Shown here in pieces: positions 42,012-50,078 of a DNA stretch of 64,000 bases. Every line of letters begins with the position of its first letter. Positions within the stretch are counted from its first letter, which is position 1. Position numbers and translations under genes: made by a program. A model generated the notes under the pieces. That model was not told the DNA's origin. It did not search any database and saw only the letters and a list, made by a program, of their open reading frames with translations. This DNA comes from Umezawaea sp036375055. GTDB taxonomy: Bacteria > Actinomycetota > Actinomycetes > Mycobacteriales > Pseudonocardiaceae. The stretch is taken from the NCBI RefSeq assembly GCF_036375055.1, contig NZ_DASUSQ010000072.1:62001-126000 (forward strand), written 5' to 3'.

Positions 42012-43982
42012 ATGAGCGACACGAACGCCGAGGCCGAACTCCTGTGGCAGCCCGATCCCGACCAGGTCGCGGACACCCGCGTGGCCGCGTTCCGCGACTG
42101 GCTGCGGGCTGAGCGCGGACTCGACCTCGCGGACCACGCCGAGCTGTGGGCGTGGTCGACGACCGACCTGGAGGCGTTCTGGGGCGCGGTCGCCGACTTC
42201 TTCGACGTCGCCTTCCACACCCCGCCGACCCGCGTCCTGGGGTCGGAGTCGATGCCCGGCGCGCGGTGGTTCCCCGGCGCGACCCTGAACTACGCCGAGC
42301 ACGCCCTGCGCCCCGGCCCCGGCCGCGCCGACGACGACCTCGCGGTGATCTTCCACCGCGAGGACGGCCTCACCGCGCAGCTCGACTTCGCCACCCTCCG
42401 CCGCCGCGTCGCCGCCGCCCGCGCCGGACTGCTGGCACTGGGCGTCACCAGGGGCGACCGCGTCGTGGCGCTCGTGCCCAACTCGCCGGAGGCGCTGATC
42501 GCGTTCCTCGCCGCCGCGAGCATCGGCGCCACCTGGTCGTCGTGCTCCCCGGACTTCGGCGCCCGCGCCGTCTCCGACCGCTTCACCCAGATCGAGCCGA
42601 CCGTGCTGATCGCCGTCGACGGCTACCACTACAACGGCCGCACGTTCGACGTCCGCCCGACCGTGGACGAGTTGCGCGCGGAGATCGGCTCGCTGAAGGC
42701 CACGGTGCTCGTCGACTACGTCGGCGGCACGCTGCCCGGCACCGTCGACTGGGCCGCGCTGCTCGCCAAGCACGACGGAGCGCCCCTGGAGTTCGACCCG
42801 GTCCCGTTCGACCACCCGCTGTGGGTCCTGTACTCCTCGGGCACCACGGGGCTGCCCAAGGGCATCGTGCAGGGCCACGGCGGCATCGTCGTGGAGCACC
42901 TCAAGATGCTCGGCCTGCACGGCGACCTCGGGCCGGGCGACCGCTTCTTCTGGTTCACCACCACCGGCTGGATGATGTGGAACTACGTCATCGCGGGCCT
43001 CCTCGTCGGCACCACCGTCGTCCTCTTCGACGGCAGCCCGGCGCACCCCGACCTCAACGTCCTGTGGCACCTCGCCGAGCAGCACCGCGTGACCTACTTC
43101 GGCACGTCGGCCCCGTACATCCAGTCGTGCCTCAAGGAGGACCTGCGGCCCGCCGAGCGCTACGACCTCACGGCGCTGCGCGTGGTCGGCTCCACCGGCG
43201 CCCCGCTCACCCCGGAGGGCTTCCGCTGGATCGCCTCCGCGCTGGGCGACCACGTCCAGATCGCCAGCGTGTCCGGCGGCACCGACCTGTGCACCGCGTT
43301 CGTCTGCGCAGCCCCCGACCTGCCGGTGTGGCTGGGCGAACTGTCCTGCCGCGCCCTCGGCGCCGCTGTCACCGCCTACGACGACCAGGGCCGCGAGGTT
43401 GTGGACGAGGTGGGTGAACTGGTCATCACCAGGCCCATGCCGTCCATGCCCCTCTACTTCTGGGGCGACGAGGACGGCAGCCGCCTGCGCGAGGCGTACT
43501 TCGACGACTACCCCGGCACCTGGCGGCACGGCGACTGGATCCGCATCACGCCGAGGGGTTCGGCCGTCATCTACGGCCGCAGCGACTCCACCCTCAACCG
43601 CGGTGGCGTCCGCATGGGCACCAGCGAGTTCTACCGCGTCGTCGAGTCGCTGCCCGGCGTGGCCGACTCGCTGGTCATCGACACCTCCGGCGCGGCCGAG
43701 CCCGACGGCGAACTCCTGTGCTTCCTGGTGCTGGACGACGACACCCTCTCGCCGGAGCTGGAGAAGGCCCTCCGCACCGGCCTGCGCACCAACCTGTCAC
43801 CGCGCCACGTCCCGGACAGGTTCATCGTCGTCAGCGAGGTCCCCCGCACCCTGAACGGCAAGAAGTGCGAGGTCCCGGTCAAGAAGATCCTCGCCGGAAC
43901 CCCGCCGGAGCGAGCGGTCAGCCGCGACGCCCTGCGCAATCCGGACTCCCTCCAGCCATTCCTCGACCTCGTCCGGAAGTAG
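42012..43982 (+). CDS. acetoacetate-CoA ligase
   Basis: A 656-residue adenylate-forming enzyme that activates acetoacetate to acetoacetyl-CoA. The N-terminal domain (ARWFPGATLNYAEHAL) and the core motifs VLYSSGTTGLPKGIVQGHGG, SGGTDLCTAFVC, YPGTWRHGDWI and the acyl-activating C-terminal lysine in TLNGKKCEVPVKK are as expected for the AacS family. The length is normal. ATG at 42012. A Cys/Ser-rich loop WSSCSPDFGA is also typical. Likely used in ketone body or polyhydroxybutyrate-linked metabolism. Confidence 0.94.
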   Translation: MSDTNAEAELLWQPDPDQVADTRVAAFRDWLRAERGLDLADHAELWAWSTTDLEAFWGAVADFFDVAFHTPPTRVLGSESMPGARWFPGATLNYAEHALRPGPGRADDDLAVIFHREDGLTAQLDFATLRRRVAAARAGLLALGVTRGDRVVALVPNSPEALIAFLAAASIGATWSSCSPDFGARAVSDRFTQIEPTVLIAVDGYHYNGRTFDVRPTVDELRAEIGSLKATVLVDYVGGTLPGTVDWAALLAKHDGAPLEFDPVPFDHPLWVLYSSGTTGLPKGIVQGHGGIVVEHLKMLGLHGDLGPGDRFFWFTTTGWMMWNYVIAGLLVGTTVVLFDGSPAHPDLNVLWHLAEQHRVTYFGTSAPYIQSCLKEDLRPAERYDLTALRVVGSTGAPLTPEGFRWIASALGDHVQIASVSGGTDLCTAFVCAAPDLPVWLGELSCRALGAAVTAYDDQGREVVDEVGELVITRPMPSMPLYFWGDEDGSRLREAYFDDYPGTWRHGDWIRITPRGSAVIYGRSDSTLNRGGVRMGTSEFYRVVESLPGVADSLVIDTSGAAEPDGELLCFLVLDDDTLSPELEKALRTGLRTNLSPRHVPDRFIVVSEVPRTLNGKKCEVPVKKILAGTPPERAVSRDALRNPDSLQPFLDLVRK

Positions 43983-44024
43983 TGGGGGAGACGAAGATCA
44001 CTAACGGTCTCGACATGTGCCGTT

Positions 44025-44097
44025 CACCCGCCGTCGCGGGTGGCGGGACTGTCGGTGGCCAACGCCCTGAGCTGCGCTTTCGCTGAATCCGACAGTC
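44025..44097 (+). terminator. two-hairpin structured region after acetoacetate-CoA ligase
   Basis: A 7-base stem with a 4-base loop (44025-44031 with 44036-44042) is followed by a 9-base stem (44047-44055 with 44089-44097) enclosing 33 bases. Probably the terminator of the upstream gene; a small structured RNA cannot be excluded. Confidence 0.45.
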
Positions 44098-44122
44098 GGG
44101 CGGAGGTGTTGGAGGGGGCGTT

Positions 44123-44152
44123 TTGCTCCCCAGGCGAAGGTGTGTGTAATCT
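44123..44152 (+). promoter_or_regulatory. putative promoter of the tRNA-Ser(GCT)/tRNA-Arg(ACG) unit
   Basis: TTGCTC at 44123-44128 and TAATCT at 44147-44152 are separated by 18 bases and lie 24 bases upstream of the first tRNA, a good match to a sigma-70-type promoter. Confidence 0.45.
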
Positions 44153-44175
44153 ATGCGTCGTAGCCGAGGGCTCCG

Positions 44176-44265
44176 GGAGGCTTCGCCTAGTCTGGTCTAT
44201 GGCGCCGCACTGCTAATGCGGTTTGGGTTTATCGCCCATCCCGGGTTCAAATCCCGGAGCCTCCG
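44176..44265 (+). tRNA. tRNA-Ser (anticodon GCT)
   Basis: Acceptor GGAGGCT (44176-44182) pairs with AGCCTCC (44258-44264), discriminator G at 44265, CCA not encoded. The anticodon stem CCGCA/TGCGG flanks CTGCTAA, giving GCT; a long variable arm and the T-loop GGTTCAAATCC confirm a serine tRNA. Confidence 0.96.
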
Positions 44266-44302
44266 CAACACCCGGTTTCGGCCAGGTGACAACTGAATAT
44301 AC

Positions 44303-44375
44303 GCGCCCGTAGCTCAACGGATAGAGCATCTGACTACGGATCAGAAGGTTAGGGGTTCGAATCCCTTCGGGCGCA
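44303..44375 (+). tRNA. tRNA-Arg (anticodon ACG)
   Basis: Acceptor GCGCCCG (44303-44309) pairs with CGGGCGC (44368-44374), discriminator A at 44375, CCA not encoded. The anticodon loop CTACGGA gives ACG (read as ICG); D-arm AGCTCAACGGATAGAGC and T-loop GGTTCGAATCC are canonical. It follows tRNA-Ser by 37 bases. Confidence 0.97.
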
Positions 44376-44381
44376 CACGCT

Positions 44382-44423
44382 GATCAGGGCCCCTGTGGAG
44401 AATTTTCCGCGGGGGCCCTGATC
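44382..44423 (+). terminator. hairpin terminator after tRNA-Arg
   Basis: A 12-base perfect stem (44382-44393 with 44412-44423) enclosing an 18-base loop, starting 7 bases after the tRNA. Confidence 0.85.
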
Positions 44424-44555
44424 GTTGTCGGCGACCAACCGCGAACCGATCGGTCCACGGCCTGGGAAGTTGCTCCCAACGGCGCGGCGAAATCTGCGTC
44501 ACACCCGCCCCGTAACCGAGTCTCGTTCACGTCGGGACGGCGCGAGGAGGCGGGG

Positions 44556-45023
44556 ATGGGGACCGACATGGACTCCAGACAGTGGTTAGCGGCGGGGCGG
44601 GTCGACTTAGGGGCACTCAGGCCGTTCGTGGTCCGGTACTGCCGGGCACGGGTGGGGCGGCGGGGGTCGTCGTTCTCGGTGGCCGACGCGGTGGCGCGGG
44701 AGGTGTGCGCGGACGTGGTCGAGACGTGGCCGGAGGTCCGCGGGCAGGGGCGGTCGTTCCTGTCGTTCGTGTACGGGACCGCGGTGCGGAGAGTCGCCGC
44801 GGTGCCCGGTGCCGGTTCGGGGGTGCCCGCGGCGGAACTGGTGGAACTGCTGCCGGCGCAGCAGCGGGAGATCCTGCTGCTGCGGGTCACGGTCGGGCTC
44901 TCGGCCGAGGAGACGGCGGACGCGATCGGGACGACACCCGGTGCGGTGCGGGTGGCCCAGCACCGGGCGTTGAACGAACTCCGGCGCCGGTTGAAGGGCA
45001 GGCCGGACCGGGAGAGGGTGTAG
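44556..45023 (+). CDS. short sigma-70 family RNA polymerase sigma factor with two TTA codons
   Basis: A 155-residue group 4/ShbA-like sigma factor. A sigma-2 region (FVVRYCRARVG, VADAVAREVCADVVETW, then SFLSFVYGTAVRRVA) is joined by only about 15 residues to a complete sigma-4 helix-turn-helix (LPAQQREILLLRV, LSAEETADAIGTTPGAVRVAQHRAL). Typical family members are 30 or so residues longer. Codons 11 and 18 are TTA (44586-44588, 44607-44609), rare in this GC-rich genome. ATG at 44556 has GAGGAGG upstream. No anti-sigma factor gene is adjacent. Confidence 0.8.
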   Translation: MGTDMDSRQWLAAGRVDLGALRPFVVRYCRARVGRRGSSFSVADAVAREVCADVVETWPEVRGQGRSFLSFVYGTAVRRVAAVPGAGSGVPAAELVELLPAQQREILLLRVTVGLSAEETADAIGTTPGAVRVAQHRALNELRRRLKGRPDRERV

Positions 45024-45112
45024 GAGTCCCCGAGTGGTGGACCACACCGTCGAACACCGAGGCGCGAACGTGAGAACGTTGTGGCGATCGGTGACATCGG
45101 CGGGGGTGTGGA

Positions 45113-45574
45113 GTGGCTCGTTCCGTGACGATCACCGGCGCTCGGGCCGTGGCGCACCTGTCGGTCGAGGACCTGGTCGAGGTGTTCGCGGCCTACGTGC
45201 TGCCGTTCGCGGTGCCGGAGGCCCACTTCTACGTCGGGGGCGCCGTCGGGGTGGACACGGCGGCGCTGGAGTGGTTGGCCGGGCAGACCGAGGCCGCGGT
45301 GACGGTGGTGGTGCCGCGGACCGTGCGGGACCAGCCCGACGCGGCCTCGGAGGCGATCGTGCGGTGGCACGGGGCCGGGCGGTTGGCCGAGCTGGTCGAG
45401 CTGGACATCGACGAGGTCGGGATCGACGCCTACCTGGCGCGCAACCGGTGGATGGTCGACAAGAGCGACCTGGTGATCGGGTTCCCGAGGTCCGGCGACC
45501 AGGGCAGCGGAACGGGCTACACGCTCGGGTACGCGGCCTCGCAGGGCAAGGCGCTGCTCGTCGTGCCGATCTAG
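45113..45574 (+). CDS. SLOG/LOG-like nucleotide-binding domain protein
   Basis: A 153-residue single-domain protein. VTITGARAV at the N-terminus, FYVGGAVGVDTAALEWL near 43 and the C-terminal GSGTGYTLGYAASQGKALLVVPI match the Rossmann-like SLOG/DprA superfamily that binds nucleotides or nucleotide-derived signals; RNRWMVDKSDLVIGFP near 110 is the usual central segment. The GTG at 45113 is 90 bases after the sigma factor stop on the same strand. Enzymatic activity and ligand are unknown. Confidence 0.72.
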   Translation: MARSVTITGARAVAHLSVEDLVEVFAAYVLPFAVPEAHFYVGGAVGVDTAALEWLAGQTEAAVTVVVPRTVRDQPDAASEAIVRWHGAGRLAELVELDIDEVGIDAYLARNRWMVDKSDLVIGFPRSGDQGSGTGYTLGYAASQGKALLVVPI

Positions 45575-45632
45575 CCGCGGCACCGGGGTGTTATTCCGCC
45601 CCGTTCGGCCTGGCTGGTGGGATCGTTCGGTC

Positions 45633-45983
45633 ATGCGCAACGAGGAGATCATGCAGCGGGCCATCGGGGTGCTCACGCTGATGCACGGCGGGGACGGGGA
45701 GGCGGATGATCTGCGCCTTGCGCTGAAGCTGCTCCAGGAGGACGTGTTCAGCTACTCGGTGGCGGTGCCGGACAGCGCCACCGAGGACGTGGCGGAGTTC
45801 GTCCGGCTGGCCCTGGAGCAGGTGATGGCACGGGTGGCGGCGTTCACCGCCGGGCTGACGCTGGGGTTCCAGGCGGTCGCGCACGCGTACGAGGAGAAGT
45901 GCGAGGACGCGGACGTGGCGACCGTGCTCCAGCAGTTGGCGCTCCGGCTGGAGTCGCAGGGGGGCGGTGAACGGCCCGCCTAG
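45633..45983 (+). CDS. small helical protein of unknown function
   Basis: A 116-residue protein, mainly helical, with no signal peptide: EEIMQRAIGVLTLMHGGD at the start, DLRLALKLLQEDVFSYSVAV and a long helix EFVRLALEQVMARVAAFTAGLTLGF. I do not recognise the family. ATG at 45633 is preferred to an upstream in-frame TTG at 45588. It lies 59 bases after the SLOG-like gene and ends inside its own terminator hairpin. Base usage resembles its neighbours. Confidence 0.6.
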   Translation: MRNEEIMQRAIGVLTLMHGGDGEADDLRLALKLLQEDVFSYSVAVPDSATEDVAEFVRLALEQVMARVAAFTAGLTLGFQAVAHAYEEKCEDADVATVLQQLALRLESQGGGERPA

Positions 45984-46001
45984 GGAGGCGGGCCGTTCAC
46001 C
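45966..46001. terminator. bidirectional terminator overlapping a stop codon
   Basis: A 16-base perfect stem (45966-45981 with 45986-46001) with a 4-base loop lies between convergent genes. Its left arm contains the last codons of the small protein gene and the first base of its TAG. Confidence 0.88.
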
Positions 46002-46007
46002 GAGCGC

Positions 46008-46901
46008 CTAGAGCTTGCGGGCCAGCAGTTCGGCGAAGGCCGCCTGGCCGGCCCTGCTCGGGTGCAGGACCGCGACGGGGCCCTCCTGGCCGGGGGCCAG
46101 CGCGTCCAGGCCGCGGTAGTACGGCGTGCCGCCCTGGCAGGCGGAGTGGCCCTCGAACTCGGCGCGCAGGGTGCCGTCGTCGGTGTAGGCGCTGGCGTAG
46201 ACCGCGTTCACGCCGCGGGCGCGGGCGGCGCGGACGCCGTCGCGGACGGCCCGGTCGACGCCCTGGGAGACGGTCGCCCCCTCGGCGCGTTCCGGCAGGG
46301 TGAGGATGCCGTCGCCGCAGATCGGGTCCAGCGGCACGTCGGGCGCGTTGGGGCCGGGGGCGAAGGCGCGGCCGTAGCCGCCGAGGACGACGCGGGCGCG
46401 CGGGCTGCGCTGCTTGACGTCGACGAGCAGCGCGGTGAGCTTGGCCGACATCGCGGGCAGCTGGCCGAGGACGAGCTGGGCGCCCGCGCCGGTGCAGTCG
46501 GACTGGATGCACAGGCCTGCGTACTCGGCGAAGCCGACGTCGTTGCCGCCCACGGTGAGGAACACCAGATCGGTGGACTTGGACAGCGCGTCCAACTGGG
46601 GCGGCTGCTCCTTGAAGGTGGTGCTCAGATCAGCAATCGCGGCACCGCTGCACATCACGTTGGTGAAGTCCACCTGCTTTCCCCGTGAGCGAAGGTCGGC
46701 CACCACGACGGCCGCCGCGGAATTCGCGCTGCGGTAGCAGACGCCTTCCGTTCCCGGTTCGTAGTCGCCGGCCCCGGTACCTGCGGCGTAGGAGTCCCCC
46801 AAGGCCGCCACCTGCAAGGTTCTCGCTGTTCCGGCGTTGGCCGCCTGCGTGGACGCGAGCGCGAGAGCGCAGGCGAACAGCACTGTGCCGAGCTTTTTCA
46901 T
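46008..46901 (-). CDS. secreted SGNH/GDSL hydrolase
   Basis: A 297-residue secreted lipase/esterase. The signal peptide is MKKLGTVLFACALALA with cleavage near ANA (21-23). Block I is LGDSYAAGTG with nucleophile Ser37; block III is TVGGNDVGF; block V is HPSRAG near 281 with the catalytic His. Four or more cysteines (VCYR, VMCSG, LCIQSDC) suggest disulfides as in the Streptomyces extracellular lipase. The ATG at 46901 has GGGGAGA upstream; in-frame codons further up to 46958 would put extra residues before the signal. Confidence 0.92.
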   Translation of the reverse strand: MKKLGTVLFACALALASTQAANAGTARTLQVAALGDSYAAGTGAGDYEPGTEGVCYRSANSAAAVVVADLRSRGKQVDFTNVMCSGAAIADLSTTFKEQPPQLDALSKSTDLVFLTVGGNDVGFAEYAGLCIQSDCTGAGAQLVLGQLPAMSAKLTALLVDVKQRSPRARVVLGGYGRAFAPGPNAPDVPLDPICGDGILTLPERAEGATVSQGVDRAVRDGVRAARARGVNAVYASAYTDDGTLRAEFEGHSACQGGTPYYRGLDALAPGQEGPVAVLHPSRAGQAAFAELLARKL

Positions 46902-46978
46902 CGATCTCCCCATTCGCATCGAGCGGAACGGGCGGAGATTAGCACCGGACTTATTCATTCTTCGTCACGAGAAACCAA

Positions 46979-47791
46979 TCAAGACAGTTCCGCCAACACC
47001 GAGTCGGTGAACGCGGGCCACGTCTCGATAGCCCATTTCCCGAACGCGCGATCGGCCAGCGCCACGCACGCCGCGCCCGCCACCGGGTCGACCCACAGGA
47101 ACGTGCCGCTCTGCCCGAAGTGGCCGAACGTCGCGGGCGAGCTGGCCGAGCCCGTCCAGTGCGGCGACTTGCCGTCGCGGACCTCGAACCCGAGGCCCCA
47201 GTCGTTCTCGCGCTGGTTGCCGTAGCCGGGCAGCACGCCCGCGAGCCCTGGGAACACGACCGCGGTCGCCTCCCCGACGAGCGCGGCCGACACGAGCTTC
47301 GGCGCCTGGAGCTCGGCGGCGAACAGGGACAGGTCGGCCACCGTCGACACCGCCCCCGCGGCGGGGCTGCCGTCCAACGAGGTCGCCCCCATGCCGAGCG
47401 GCTGGAACACGGCCTCGGCCAGGTAGTCGCGGAACGCGAAGCCGGTGGCCTCCTCCACGGTCTCCGCCAGCACCTCGAACCCGGTGTTGGAGTAGATCCG
47501 GCGGGTGCCCGGCGACGCCTGCGCCGTGCGGCTGTCGAACGCGAGCCCGGACGCGTGGGCGATGAGGTGCCGCAGCGTCGAGCCCTCGGGGCCCGCGGGC
47601 TGGTCCCACTCGACCGCCCCCTCCTCCACGGCCACGAGGACGGCGTACGCCACGAGCGGCTTCGTCACGGACGCGAGCGGGAACGGCCGCTCGACCTCGC
47701 CGCGGCTGCCCGCGACGCGGCCGTCGGAGGTGACGACCGCCGTCGCCGCGTTGTCTACCGGCCACTCGGACACCGCGCGCAGGCTCTCCAT
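46979..47791 (-). CDS. beta-lactamase-type serine hydrolase (class C/esterase-like)
   Basis: A 270-residue penicillin-binding-fold hydrolase. The SxxK motif is SVTK at 41-44, YSN is in RIYSNTGFEVL near 100 and the KTG-equivalent is GHFGQSGT near 225. There is no signal peptide, so it is probably cytoplasmic, and it resembles actinobacterial esterase or D-amino peptide hydrolase relatives rather than a resistance enzyme. ATG at 47791 diverges from the RNase Z-like gene, with 23 bp between the starts. Confidence 0.88.
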   Translation of the reverse strand: MESLRAVSEWPVDNAATAVVTSDGRVAGSRGEVERPFPLASVTKPLVAYAVLVAVEEGAVEWDQPAGPEGSTLRHLIAHASGLAFDSRTAQASPGTRRIYSNTGFEVLAETVEEATGFAFRDYLAEAVFQPLGMGATSLDGSPAAGAVSTVADLSLFAAELQAPKLVSAALVGEATAVVFPGLAGVLPGYGNQRENDWGLGFEVRDGKSPHWTGSASSPATFGHFGQSGTFLWVDPVAGAACVALADRAFGKWAIETWPAFTDSVLAELS

Positions 47792-47814
47792 GGCCCCAAC
47801 GTTAACGTCGTGCC

Positions 47815-48717
47815 GTGTCGATCCGTGAGTTGATCGTGCTGGGCACCGCCAGCCAGGTCCCGACCCGTGCGCGCAACCACAACGGCTACCTGCTGCGCTG
47901 GGACGCCGAGGGCCTGCTGTTCGACCCCGGCGACGGCGCCCAGCGGCAGATGCTGATGGCCGGGGCCGCGGCGAGCGACATCACCCGGATCTGCGTCACG
48001 CACTTCCACGGCGACCACTGCCTCGGACTGCCCGGCATCGTGCAGCGGCTGTCGCTGGACAAGGTGACCCGCCCGGTGTTCGCGCACTACCCGGCGTCGG
48101 GGCAGCAGTTCTTCGACCGGCTGCGGCACGCCAGCTCGTTCTACGACGTCACGGACGTCCGCCAGGAGCCGGTGTCGGCCGAGGGGGTGATCGCGGAGGG
48201 CCCGTTCGGCACGGTCGAAGCCCGCAGGCTCGACCACTCGCTCGACACCTTCGGCTACCGGCTGGTCGAGCCGGACGGGCGGCGGATCCTGCCGGACCGG
48301 CTGAAGGAGCACGGGATCTCCGGACCCATGGTCCGAGAACTCCAGGAGAAGGGCGTGCTCGGCGGCGTCGCGCTGGAGCAGGTGAGCGAGCCCCGCCCCG
48401 GCCAGCGGTTCGCGTTCGTCATGGACACCCGGCTGTGCGACGGCGTGTACGCGCTCGCGGAGGGGGCCGACATGCTGGTGATCGAGTCGACGTACCTGCA
48501 CGAGGACGAGCGGCACGCGGTCGACCACGGCCACCTCACCGCGCGGCAGGCCGCGACGGTCGCCGCCGAGTCCGGCGTGCGCAAGCTCGTGCTCACGCAC
48601 TTCTCCCAGCGCTACCCGGACGCGTCGCGGTTCCACGCGGAGGCGGCCGAGGTGTTCGACGGGGAGATCGTCGTGGCCAGGGACCTGGAGCGGATCCCGG
48701 TGCCTAGGCGCGCCTGA
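47815..48717 (+). CDS. rnz: ribonuclease Z-like metallo-beta-lactamase-fold nuclease
   Basis: A 300-residue MBL-fold protein. The zinc motif THFHGDHCLGLPG (His63, His65, Asp67, His68), LGTASQVPTRARNHNGYLL at the start, RLDHSLDTFGYRL and the C-terminal LVLTHFSQRYPD match RNase Z/ElaC, which trims tRNA 3' ends; the tRNA genes in this window lack encoded CCA, consistent with a need for it. GTG at 47815. The last 14 bases overlap the convergent epimerase gene. Confidence 0.88.
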   Translation: MSIRELIVLGTASQVPTRARNHNGYLLRWDAEGLLFDPGDGAQRQMLMAGAAASDITRICVTHFHGDHCLGLPGIVQRLSLDKVTRPVFAHYPASGQQFFDRLRHASSFYDVTDVRQEPVSAEGVIAEGPFGTVEARRLDHSLDTFGYRLVEPDGRRILPDRLKEHGISGPMVRELQEKGVLGGVALEQVSEPRPGQRFAFVMDTRLCDGVYALAEGADMLVIESTYLHEDERHAVDHGHLTARQAATVAAESGVRKLVLTHFSQRYPDASRFHAEAAEVFDGEIVVARDLERIPVPRRA

Positions 48718-49600
48718 CCCACTGGTCGCGGACGAGGTCGTCGAGCGCGGACCGCTCCGGCTCCCAGCCGAGCACCCTCCGCAGCCTGCGCGTGTCCGCC
48801 CGCAGCTCGGCGACCTCCCCGTCGTTCGCCGGAGCGCGCACCAGCGGCACCGGACGGCCGGTGACCCGCTCGACGGAGGCGACGACGTCCCGCACGCTCG
48901 CCGCGGTCGCGCCCACGTTGAACACGTCGTGGGACCCGACCGCGGTCCGCTCCAGCGCCAGCGCGGCGGCGGTCGCGACGTCCTCCACGTGCACGAAGTC
49001 GCGCACCGCCGAGCCGTCGCCGAACACCGTCAGCGGGGTGCCGCCCGCCGCGGCGTCGACCGCGCGGGTGATCACGCGGGTGCCGTCGCGGTCGTCGCCG
49101 CCCGCGGCGTTGAACAGGCGCAGGGTGGTCGCGCCGATCCGGCCGGACCGGGCGGTCCACGCCACGGCGTCCTCCGCGGCGGCCTTGGAGGCGGCGTAGG
49201 GGTTGGCGGGCGCGCGCGGGCAGTCCTCGGGGATCGGCTGCGAGAGAGGGGCTCCGTAGACCGTCCCGGTGGAGACGAACACCACACGGGACCCCTCCGG
49301 CAGCGCGGACAGGAGGTTCACCGTGCCGCCCACGTTGACCTCGTAGTGGTGCAGCGGCCTCTCGAACGACTCCCGCACCCGCGCCACCGCCGCGAGGTGC
49401 ACGACGGCGTCCACGCCGTCAGCCGCTCGCACCAGGGAGTCGCGGTCCCGCAGGTCAGCGCGGGCGGACTCGACCCCGGCCGGGACGTCGGCCTCGTGCG
49501 CCAGCGCCCGCACGGCGTGGCCCGCGGCGACCAGGCGGGCGACGACCGCGCCGCCGATGAACCCGGACGCGCCGGTGACCAGGACTCGCATGGCGCCCAT
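48704..49600 (-). CDS. NAD-dependent epimerase/dehydratase (extended SDR)
   Basis: A 298-residue extended short-chain dehydrogenase. MRVLVTGASGFIGGAVVARL holds the NAD-binding GxxGxxG, VSTGTVYG the catalytic Ser/Thr, and YAASK the Tyr-x-x-x-Lys pair; FGDGSAVRDFVHVEDVA is typical of nucleotide-sugar 4-epimerases. The ATG at 49600 has GGAAGG upstream; a second ATG at 49591 is possible. The substrate is probably a UDP- or dTDP-sugar. Confidence 0.88.
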   Translation of the reverse strand: MGAMRVLVTGASGFIGGAVVARLVAAGHAVRALAHEADVPAGVESARADLRDRDSLVRAADGVDAVVHLAAVARVRESFERPLHHYEVNVGGTVNLLSALPEGSRVVFVSTGTVYGAPLSQPIPEDCPRAPANPYAASKAAAEDAVAWTARSGRIGATTLRLFNAAGGDDRDGTRVITRAVDAAAGGTPLTVFGDGSAVRDFVHVEDVATAAALALERTAVGSHDVFNVGATAASVRDVVASVERVTGRPVPLVRAPANDGEVAELRADTRRLRRVLGWEPERSALDDLVRDQWVRRA

Positions 49601-49624
49601 TCCAGCAGCCTTCCCCGAACGGGT

Positions 49625-49643
49625 TTTTGGCCACCGGCCAAAA
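49625..49643. promoter_or_regulatory. palindrome in the divergent region of the epimerase and small protein genes
   Basis: TTTTGGCC (49625-49632) and GGCCAAAA (49636-49643) form a perfect 8-base inverted repeat with a 3-base spacer, 25 bases upstream of the epimerase start. It is suited to a dimeric repressor; a terminator role is less likely because it lies between divergent starts. Confidence 0.45.
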
Positions 49644-49685
49644 TTGGGGCTAAAGGTATCGATCGGGTGGACCGATGTAACTCAA

Positions 49686-49916
49686 GTGAGTTACCCCCAT
49701 CCTGCCGTGCACACCAGCATCGACGGTGCACTGGCCGAGCACGCCGACCTGATGGCCAAGCGCCAGCGGTTCCTGGAGGACGCCGCGGCGATCGTCGCCG
49801 CCGCGCCCGCGTCCGAGGACGAACTGTCCACGTTGCACATCGCGTTCCCGAAACCCAAGGGCGCCCGCGCGTTCCTCAACCGGGTTGACCAGGTGCTCCG
49901 CGACGCCGCTCGCTGA
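49686..49916 (+). CDS. small conserved protein of unknown function
   Basis: A 76-residue soluble protein: HTSIDGALAEHADLMAKRQRF, an Ala-rich helix, then LSTLHIAFPKPKGARAFLNRVDQVLRDAA. I believe similar proteins occur across Pseudonocardiaceae but cannot name a function. GTG at 49686 is taken; a GTG at 49707 is possible. The upstream stretch to 49600 is AT-richer and contains the palindrome. Confidence 0.65.
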   Translation: MSYPHPAVHTSIDGALAEHADLMAKRQRFLEDAAAIVAAAPASEDELSTLHIAFPKPKGARAFLNRVDQVLRDAAR

Positions 49917-50078
49917 TCTCCGCCGCGAGGAGGGCCGTCGTCGGGACCGCGTCCCACGACCTTCACCCGGTTGTTGCCGGACCGTGCTTCGCCGCCGTGA
50001 GGGCGTGCCTCTACAGTGCGGATCACCCGGCGCTCGCCGGTGCTCTCCTCCGCTGCTCATCAAAGCGAGATCTCGGCG

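Noticed and set aside
43983..44175. Possible SRP RNA or other named ncRNA before tRNA-Ser(GCT)
   Set aside because: The hairpins do not show the conserved apical loop of bacterial SRP RNA; a terminator plus tRNA promoter explains the region.
46979..47791. Antibiotic-resistance beta-lactamase
   Set aside because: No signal peptide and a GHFGQSGT motif instead of a lactamase KTG box; a cytoplasmic esterase/peptidase-like role is more likely.
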